This document shows positions 1-3,894 of a DNA stretch of 9,473 nt, in pieces. Origin of the DNA: MESE01 sp036675035 (GTDB lineage: Bacteria; Pseudomonadota; Gammaproteobacteria; Burkholderiales; Burkholderiaceae_D). Below the pieces are notes generated by a model, which did no database searches, was not told the origin of the DNA, and was given only the letters and a program-made list of their open reading frames with translations. The position numbers and the translations under genes are program-made. The stretch spans positions 1 to 9,473 of the forward strand of contig JAKFFO010000156.1 of the NCBI GenBank assembly GCA_036675035.1. The letters run 5' to 3'. Position 1 is the stretch's first letter; every line of letters begins with the position of its first letter.

Positions 1-834
1 TTCGCGCGTCAGGATCAGTACCGGTCGCTCGACCGGCTTTTCAGTCTTGCAACTGGCGTCTTCCTTCGATTTCATTTCGTAAGGATCGGGATGCGGCTCG
101 ATGCGGCCCGGCGTATCGACACGCGTCGAATTGACTTCAGTCCAGCCTTCGGCCGGCTTCCAGCCGGCCGGAGCCATGAAAGCGGTGCCGCGCAAATCCC
201 GTATCGATTTGATCGATTCGCCGGCGGCCAGGCGATGCGTCAGCGCGACCAGCGCGCGTTCCGCATTTCCGAAAATCAGGATATCGGCCTTCGAATCCGG
301 CAATACCGAGCGCCGGACCTTGTCCGACCAGTAATCGTAATGGGCAATGCGGCGCAGACTCGCTTCGATGCTGCCGATTACCACGTTGGTGTCGGGATAG
401 GCTTCGCGCGCCCGCTGCGCGTAGACGACGACTGCGCGGTCCGGGCGCTTGTTCGGCTCGCCGCTGGCCGTGTATGCATCTTCGGAGCGAATCTTCTTGT
501 CCGACGTATAGCGGTTGACCATCGAGTCCATGTTGCCGGCAGTGATACCGAAATAAAGATTCGGCTTGCCGAGCGCGCGAAATGCATCTGCGGACAGCCA
601 GTCAGGCTGGCTGATGATGCCGACCCGGAATCCTTGCGCTTCCAGCAGGCGTCCGACCAAGGCCATGCCGAAACTGGGATGATCTATATAAGCGTCGCCG
701 GTTATCAGGATCACGTCGCAGGAATCCCAACCGAGTTTGTCCATTTCGCCGCGCGACATCGGTAAAAACGGCGCGGGCTTGATTTGTCCGTCCCGGTGCT
801 TCGGATAGGAATACAGGTTTTCTGGTGAACGCAT
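1..834 (-). CDS. ygiQ: YgiQ-family radical SAM protein, N-terminal part (cut by window edge)
   Basis: Reading the minus strand from an ATG at 834 down to base 1 gives 278 uninterrupted codons with no stop, so the 3' part lies outside the window. The protein has the family's conserved N-terminal blocks: APFLPMSRGEMDKLGWDSCD near residue 21, TGDAYIDHPSFGMALVGR near 46, PNLYFGITAGNMDSMVNRYT near 91, and IEASLRRIAHYDYWSDKVRR near 155. YgiQ proteins (UPF0313) are about 700 residues or more, with a radical SAM CxxxCxxC motif in the second half, so that motif is not visible here. The biochemical role of the family is not settled to my knowledge. The usual GGIEASLRR is GSIEASLRR here. No good Shine-Dalgarno precedes the ATG. 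The frame stays open upstream to a stop at 928-930, with a TTG at 882 as an alternative start. It is divergent from nosZ and probably unrelated to N2O reduction. Confidence 0.93.
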   Translation of the reverse strand, partial: MRSPENLYSYPKHRDGQIKPAPFLPMSRGEMDKLGWDSCDVILITGDAYIDHPSFGMALVGRLLEAQGFRVGIISQPDWLSADAFRALGKPNLYFGITAGNMDSMVNRYTSDKKIRSEDAYTASGEPNKRPDRAVVVYAQRAREAYPDTNVVIGSIEASLRRIAHYDYWSDKVRRSVLPDSKADILIFGNAERALVALTHRLAAGESIKSIRDLRGTAFMAPAGWKPAEGWTEVNSTRVDTPGRIEPHPDPYEMKSKEDASCKTEKPVERPVLILTRE

Positions 835-870
835 ATTTTGCAGCAGTAGTGTCTGGTTTATTTGAGGCAG

Positions 871-888
871 ACTGGCTGCCAAGCCAGT
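871..888. repeat. Inverted repeat in the ygiQ leader
   Basis: The arms ACTGGCT (871-877) and AGCCAGT (882-888) are perfectly complementary around a 4-base loop. On the minus strand the structure lies 37-54 bases upstream of the proposed ygiQ ATG. A competing pairing is possible between GGCAG (866-870) and CTGCC (876-880). No T-run follows on either side, so it does not look like a simple intrinsic terminator. It overlaps the alternative TTG start of ygiQ at 882. Confidence 0.5.
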
Positions 889-976
889 ATTGACGGGAGT
901 TTCAAGGGATTCGTGGTTGTCAGCGAGTTACATTTGGGATTCAACATTTGAAATCGAATCCATCCTCAATGCCAAC

Positions 977-997
977 AATGCGCGGGATTGGCGCATT
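977..997. repeat. Perfect 7-bp inverted repeat
   Basis: AATGCGC (977-983) pairs with GCGCATT (991-997) across a 7-base loop. It lies in non-coding DNA far from both flanking starts and has no adjacent T-run. It could be a protein-binding dyad, part of an unannotated transcript, or chance. Confidence 0.4.
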
Positions 998-1036
998 CGG
1001 TGCCATCTCGCCATCCATATACCTATTACGATCGTT

Positions 1037-1065
1037 AAAAAAGAGTCTCAACTCATTGCTTTTTT
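1037..1065 (-). terminator. Weak intrinsic-terminator-like element, possibly bidirectional
   Basis: Read on the minus strand, a GAGT-TGAG-ACTC hairpin (arms 1051-1054 and 1043-1046 region) runs directly into six T's (1042 to 1037). An A-run on the other side (1065 to 1060) allows A/T pairing outside the stem and makes the element roughly symmetrical. The G+C stem is only four pairs, so termination would be weak. ATTGC (1055-1059) and GCAAT (1066-1070) also pair around the T6 of the + strand. There is no clear gene for it to terminate. Confidence 0.25.
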
Positions 1066-1292
1066 GCAATTATTACAGATTGTTTTCCGCTTCGGTCTTC
1101 AGAAAACCCAGCGGTAATACGCCTTGCAAACCGATCAGTTGATCCTCAATTTGCCGCACGGCGCTACCCAACTGAATTTATTCGTTTGTTAGATCGAATA
1201 CTACTGATTGAAAGCATACATTGGACCGTGATTATCCCTCACATATCCCACGCGGATGGTGTTTGTCGTACGTGATTTTTTTCTGCAACGCG

Positions 1293-1306
1293 CTGATATT
1301 GATCAG
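1293..1306. promoter_or_regulatory. Distal FNR/Dnr-type dyad upstream of nosZ
   Basis: The 14-mer CTGAT-ATTG-ATCAG is a perfect dyad that keeps the TGAT-N4-ATCA core of the FNR/CRP-family consensus TTGAT-N4-ATCAA, matching 8 of 10 defined bases. It is centred about 308 bases upstream of the nosZ ATG. TGCAAC/GTTGC extends the symmetry at 1284-1310, and GATATT/AATATC pairs at 1295-1318. No convincing -10 hexamer lies at class II spacing, so it may act from a distance, serve another transcript, or be chance. Confidence 0.4.
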
Positions 1307-1344
1307 TTGCCGAATATCGGTGCCTGCTGTGATTCGAATCCAGT

Positions 1345-1360
1345 GCGAACTCCAGTTCGC
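1345..1360. repeat. Inverted repeat GCGAACT/AGTTCGC
   Basis: Seven-base arms at 1345-1351 and 1354-1360 are perfectly complementary with only CC between, so an RNA hairpin would open to six pairs with a 4-base loop. TTTT follows two bases later on the + strand, which is a weak terminator-like arrangement. A 10-bp palindrome, GATTCGAATC, sits just upstream at 1331-1340. These lie between the two FNR-type boxes. Confidence 0.35.
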
Positions 1361-1485
1361 CGTTTTACACATGTCAGGGGGTGGATTCTTCGCCAATCAA
1401 GAACAATTTGGTATGTCGACGTAGTTATAAATGACTATACCGAAATATACACTCCGGTCGAAAAATTCAGGACATATCGGAAAAA

Positions 1486-1527
1486 TTGATCTAGGTCATG
1501 TATTTTTGTTTTCCGAAATTCAACAAT
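1486..1527 (+). promoter_or_regulatory. Predicted FNR/Dnr/Nnr-dependent promoter of nosZ
   Basis: TTGAT-CTAG-GTCAT (1486-1499) has a perfect left half-site and a partial right half-site of the TTGAT-N4-ATCAA consensus. The hexamer AACAAT at 1522-1527 (4 of 6 matches to TATAAT) lies exactly where a class II activator promoter puts its -10 when the box is centred at -41.5. That places a start near 1534 and a leader of about 74 bases. Denitrification genes are commonly driven by this regulator family, which fits. The regulator gene is not in the window, so whether FNR, Dnr or Nnr binds is inference. Confidence 0.5.
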
Positions 1528-1595
1528 ACGCGTGCAGAAAATCAAACGCGGAAAAAATGATTCGCCGCATCGCTCACTTAACGGCAATGTAAGTT

Positions 1596-1600
1596 GGAGA
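1596..1600 (+). promoter_or_regulatory. Ribosome binding site of nosZ (long form)
   Basis: GGAGA ends seven bases before the ATG at 1608. It supports the longer nosZ start, which gives about 20 residues before the twin arginines, as in several known NosZ precursors. A stronger site at 1641-1647 competes with it (separate entry). Confidence 0.65.
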
Positions 1601-1607
1601 AAACTGA

Positions 1608-3548
1608 ATGAACAAGATTAACAAACCCTCGGCCGACAACAAGGAGGTTCCGTTGGTGGAAAATCGGCGGCGTTTCCTTGGCAAGAGTGCATTGCTGGGA
1701 ATGGCTGGCGTATCGCTGGCATTGGGCGGTTGCAAGGAGCAGGCGGTGGCAAAACCTGCGGCAGGCGCTCCGGCCGCAGGTGCCAAGCATGCAGGCGGCG
1801 GACATGCAGTTGAGCCGGGACAGCTGGATGAATACTATATTTTTTCCAGCGGCGGACATTCCGGTGAGGCGCGCATCATCGGCTTGCCTTCCGGCCGCGA
1901 ACTGCGCCGCATCCCGGTGTTCAACATCGACCCAATGGTCGGCTGGGGTATCACCAACGAATCCAAGGCGATCATGGGCACCAAGCCCGACGGTAGCCTG
2001 AAATACACCACCGGCGACACGCACCACGTGCACGCCAGCTACAAGGATGGCACCTACGACGGACGCTGGCTCTTCGTCAACGACAAGATCCATTCGCGCA
2101 TCGCACGTATTCGCATGGATACGATGGAAGTCGACAAGATTACCGAACTGCCCAACGTGATGGGTTTCCACGGCATCTTCCCGGACAAGCGCGATCCGGT
2201 GGATGAAAAGATCAACTACACCACGCGCGTGTTCTGCGGCGCCGAATTCCACATTCCACTGCCGAACGACGGCCGTGATCTGGACGATCCGAGCAAATGG
2301 GGCGGACTGTTCAGCTGCGTTGATGCGGCAACCATGGAAGTACGCTGGCAAGTGCGCGTCGACGGCAACATGGATCTGGTTGCAACTTCGTATGACGGCA
2401 AGCTGGTTGCAACCAACCAGTACAACGTCGAGAACGCAGCCGACCTGGCCGGCATGATGTCGTCCGAACATGACGCATGCCTGTTCCTGCACGTCGCCCG
2501 TGTCGAGCAGGCGATCAAGGATGGCAAATTCACCACCATCGGCAGCTCCAAGGTGCCGGTAGTCGATGGCCGCAAGGCAGTCAACAAGGATCCGAAGACT
2601 TCGCTCACCTGCTACGTCCCGGTCGGCAAGAACCCGCATGGCGTGAACGCTTCACCGGACGGCAAATACTTTGTCTGTTCCGGCAAGCTGTCGCCGACCG
2701 CGTCCGTCATCGATCTCGAACTGGTAATGAAATGGTTTGAAGGCGGACTCGGCAAAGAGCGCGACACCGTTGTCGCGGAGCCGGAAATCGGTCTCGGCCC
2801 CTTGCATACCGGTTTCGATGGCAAGGGCAATGCGTACACATCGCTGTTCCTCGACAGCCAGGTCGTCAAGTGGAATGTTGCCAATTCGATTGCCCACTTC
2901 AAGGGCGACAAGAATGCGAAGTTCATCGTCGACCGCATCGACGTCCACTACCAGCCGGGCCATGGTTTTTCGTCGATGGGCGAGACCAAGGAAGCCGACG
3001 GCAAGTATTTCAACTCGGGAAACAAGTTTTCGAAAGACCGTTTCCTGCCCGTCGGCCCGCTGCATTCGGAAACCGAGCAGCTGATCGACATCAGCGGCGA
3101 GAAAATGGTACTGCTTGCGGATCACCCGGCCTATCCGGAACCGCATGATGCAATCATCGTGCGGCGCGACGTGGTAAAGACGCGCCAGATCTACAATATG
3201 GACGAGTTTGCGAATGCGGTTAAAACGCCGGAGGACGCCGGTATCGAGCGCAAGGGCAACAAGGTCCATATCCGGCTGATGTCGCAGGCGCCGAACTTCA
3301 GCATGCCGATCATCAAGATCAAACGGGGCGACGAGGTTACGTTGACGTTGACGAACCATGACAAGGTTGAAGATCTGACGCACGGTTGTGCGATCCCGAA
3401 CTACAACATCAACTTTATCGTCAATCCGCAGGAAACCAAGTCGGTCACGTTCAAGGCTGACAAAGCAGGGGCGTACTGGATTTACTGCACTCACTTCTGC
3501 CACGCGCTGCACCTTGAAATGCGCAGCCGGCTGCTGGTTGAGGCGTAA
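1608..3548 (+). CDS. nosZ: Nitrous-oxide reductase, clade I Tat-type
   Basis: NosZ reduces N2O to N2 as a periplasmic homodimer. The 646-residue product has a twin-arginine signal (NRRRFLGKSALLG, residues 19-31), an Ala/Pro/Gly-rich linker (about 43-70), a seven-bladed propeller and a C-terminal cupredoxin domain. All seven CuZ histidines can be placed by spacing: H139, H140 (DTHH), H188 (GFHG), H344 (NPHG), H400 (GPLH), H452 (GHG) and H513 (EPHD). The CuA ligands are H592, C627, C631, H635 and M638 in CTHFCHALHLEM. The residue between the cysteines whose carbonyl binds copper, Trp in the well-studied enzymes, is His629 here. The signal ends in LALGGC, a lipobox-like site at C42. The gene precedes nosR instead of following it, and is separated from it by 346 bp. 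Expression is probably controlled by the FNR-type box upstream. The assignment is secure; the exact start is less so (1608 or 1656). Confidence 0.98.
   Translation: MNKINKPSADNKEVPLVENRRRFLGKSALLGMAGVSLALGGCKEQAVAKPAAGAPAAGAKHAGGGHAVEPGQLDEYYIFSSGGHSGEARIIGLPSGRELRRIPVFNIDPMVGWGITNESKAIMGTKPDGSLKYTTGDTHHVHASYKDGTYDGRWLFVNDKIHSRIARIRMDTMEVDKITELPNVMGFHGIFPDKRDPVDEKINYTTRVFCGAEFHIPLPNDGRDLDDPSKWGGLFSCVDAATMEVRWQVRVDGNMDLVATSYDGKLVATNQYNVENAADLAGMMSSEHDACLFLHVARVEQAIKDGKFTTIGSSKVPVVDGRKAVNKDPKTSLTCYVPVGKNPHGVNASPDGKYFVCSGKLSPTASVIDLELVMKWFEGGLGKERDTVVAEPEIGLGPLHTGFDGKGNAYTSLFLDSQVVKWNVANSIAHFKGDKNAKFIVDRIDVHYQPGHGFSSMGETKEADGKYFNSGNKFSKDRFLPVGPLHSETEQLIDISGEKMVLLADHPAYPEPHDAIIVRRDVVKTRQIYNMDEFANAVKTPEDAGIERKGNKVHIRLMSQAPNFSMPIIKIKRGDEVTLTLTNHDKVEDLTHGCAIPNYNINFIVNPQETKSVTFKADKAGAYWIYCTHFCHALHLEMRSRLLVEA
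1641..1658 (+). promoter_or_regulatory. Internal Shine-Dalgarno and GTG: alternative nosZ start
   Basis: AAGGAGG at 1641-1647, a full match to the anti-Shine-Dalgarno, is followed after eight bases by an in-frame GTG (1656-1658, codon 17 of the long form). Starting there would give a 630-residue precursor beginning MENRRRFLGKSALLG, a normal short-n-region Tat signal. The same bases encode Lys-Glu-Val in the long form, so the match could be chance. Confidence 0.4.
1755..1780 (+). repeat. G+C-rich inverted repeat inside nosZ linker
   Basis: CCTGCGGC (1755-1762) pairs perfectly with GCCGCAGG (1773-1780) around a 10-base loop. The DNA encodes the Pro-Ala-Ala-Gly-Ala repeats right after the signal peptide, so the symmetry may simply reflect the repetitive linker. 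Confidence 0.4.
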
Positions 3549-3554
3549 TCGGTA

Positions 3555-3587
3555 GTGCGGCAAGGCGTCAACTCGCCTAGCCGCCAC
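3555..3587 (+). repeat. Hairpin just after the nosZ stop codon
   Basis: Six bases after the nosZ TAA, GTG-CGGC-AA-GGCG pairs with CGCC-TA-GCCG-C-CAC: GTG/CAC, CGGC/GCCG with one bulged C, a small AA/TA internal loop, then GGCG/CGCC closed by a 6-base loop. It is stable but has no following T-run. It could stabilise the 3' end of nosZ mRNA or act as a partial transcription barrier. Confidence 0.5.
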
Positions 3588-3628
3588 AGATGCACAGCGG
3601 ATCGTCATCCGTCAACATGGCGGCCGCT

Positions 3629-3648
3629 ATGTACTTGCAATGTACTTG
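3629..3648. repeat. 9-bp direct repeat
   Basis: ATGTACTTG occurs at 3629-3637 and again at 3640-3648, an 11-bp period, about one helical turn. It immediately precedes the strong hairpin at 3654-3677. Two same-face sites could bind a protein, but a chance duplication is equally possible. Confidence 0.4.
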
Positions 3649-3653
3649 TATTG

Positions 3654-3698
3654 GCTGCATGGCATGTGCCGTGCAGCGTCCGGCTCTTCAATGCTTCA
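3654..3698 (+). terminator. Strong hairpin with a distal T7 run after nosZ
   Basis: GCTGCA (3654-3659) pairs with TGCAGC (3672-3677), and inside it GGCA (3661-3664) pairs with TGCC (3667-3670), with one mismatched pair between and a tiny top loop. A run of seven T's at 3692-3698 begins 14 bases after the stem, too far for a standard intrinsic terminator. The element may be a weak terminator, an mRNA-stability or processing element, or a protein-binding dyad. As a terminator it would uncouple nosZ from nosR. Confidence 0.3.
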
Positions 3699-3844
3699 GA
3701 ATTTTTTTCATCAATGCGGTTGCATCAGCTGGCATTCATGAAACAGGTTCAATTGACAACATGACGCATCGGGCCCTTCGCTAGTCGACTTGACGAGCTT
3801 TGCTGCCAGGCACCAGGTTTCATCGGTCCTGTCAGGTAAAGGCT

Positions 3845-3878
3845 GAAACGAAGGTTTCGCATGTTCGATACAAACTGA
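3845..3878 (+). promoter_or_regulatory. Hairpin and five-codon uORF in the nosR leader
   Basis: GAAAC (3845-3849) and GTTTC (3854-3858) form a small hairpin whose loop and top carry AAGG (3851-3854). Six bases on, an ATG at 3861 opens a five-codon frame, Met-Phe-Asp-Thr-Asn, ending TGA at 3876-3878, 16 bases before the nosR ATG. nosR itself lacks a ribosome binding site, so translation of this tiny frame could help load ribosomes. This is inference from layout only. Confidence 0.22.
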
Positions 3879-3894
3879 ACCTTTCACTGGCTGT

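Larger units (their letters stand above)
835..1607. other. Divergent intergenic region between ygiQ and nosZ
   Basis: This 773-bp stretch is clearly richer in A+T than the flanking genes. Several open frames of 60-77 codons cross it, but none has a recognisable product, a good ribosome site or coding-like composition, so I call no gene. It holds short perfect inverted repeats (871-888, 977-997, 1055-1070, 1345-1360), a 10-bp palindrome GATTCGAATC at 1331-1340, an A6/T6 terminator-like element at 1037-1065, and two FNR-type boxes. No tRNA, rRNA or insertion sequence end was seen. Confidence 0.7.
3549..3894. other. Structured gap between nosZ and nosR
   Basis: No gene is called in these 346 bp. 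They hold two strong hairpins (3555-3587 and 3654-3677), a 9-bp direct repeat (3629-3648), a T7 run (3692-3698), a perfect -35-like TTGACA at 3753-3758 without a matching -10, and a small hairpin with a five-codon uORF next to nosR. I found no good FNR-type box. Whether nosR is read through from nosZ or has its own promoter cannot be decided from the sequence. Confidence 0.6.

Noticed and set aside
91..765. A 224-codon + strand frame in the first 800 bases
   Set aside because: It lies opposite the clear YgiQ reading on the minus strand and has no recognisable domain or ribosome site.
988..1004. A sigma-54-like -24/-12 element (GG at 990-991, GC at 1002-1003, ten bases between)
   Set aside because: It overlaps an inverted repeat, lacks the TTGC block (GTGC instead), lies about 600 bases from nosZ, and no gene starts suitably downstream.
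1325..1362. TTCGAATCC-like bases resembling a tRNA T-arm, possibly an attachment-site remnant
   Set aside because: The flanking bases do not form a T-stem, the position before the loop is not G, and no acceptor or anticodon arm can be drawn. The match is explained by the palindrome GATTCGAATC.
1578..3608. Long minus-strand open frames (353 and 318 codons) opposite nosZ
   Set aside because: They are antisense shadows of a G+C-rich gene and show no recognisable domains. The + strand NosZ reading has every catalytic residue.
3590..3784. A 64-codon + strand frame with a ferredoxin-like run CTCIGCMACAV between nosZ and nosR
   Set aside because: The cysteines arise from TGC repeats in the DNA hairpin at 3654-3677. 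The spacing is not a proper CxxCxxCxxxCP motif, there is no ribosome site, and the rest of the frame looks non-coding.
3753..3786. TTGACA as a sigma-70 -35 for a nosR promoter
   Set aside because: No acceptable -10 hexamer occurs 16-18 bases downstream; the nearest candidate, GCTAGT, is too far.
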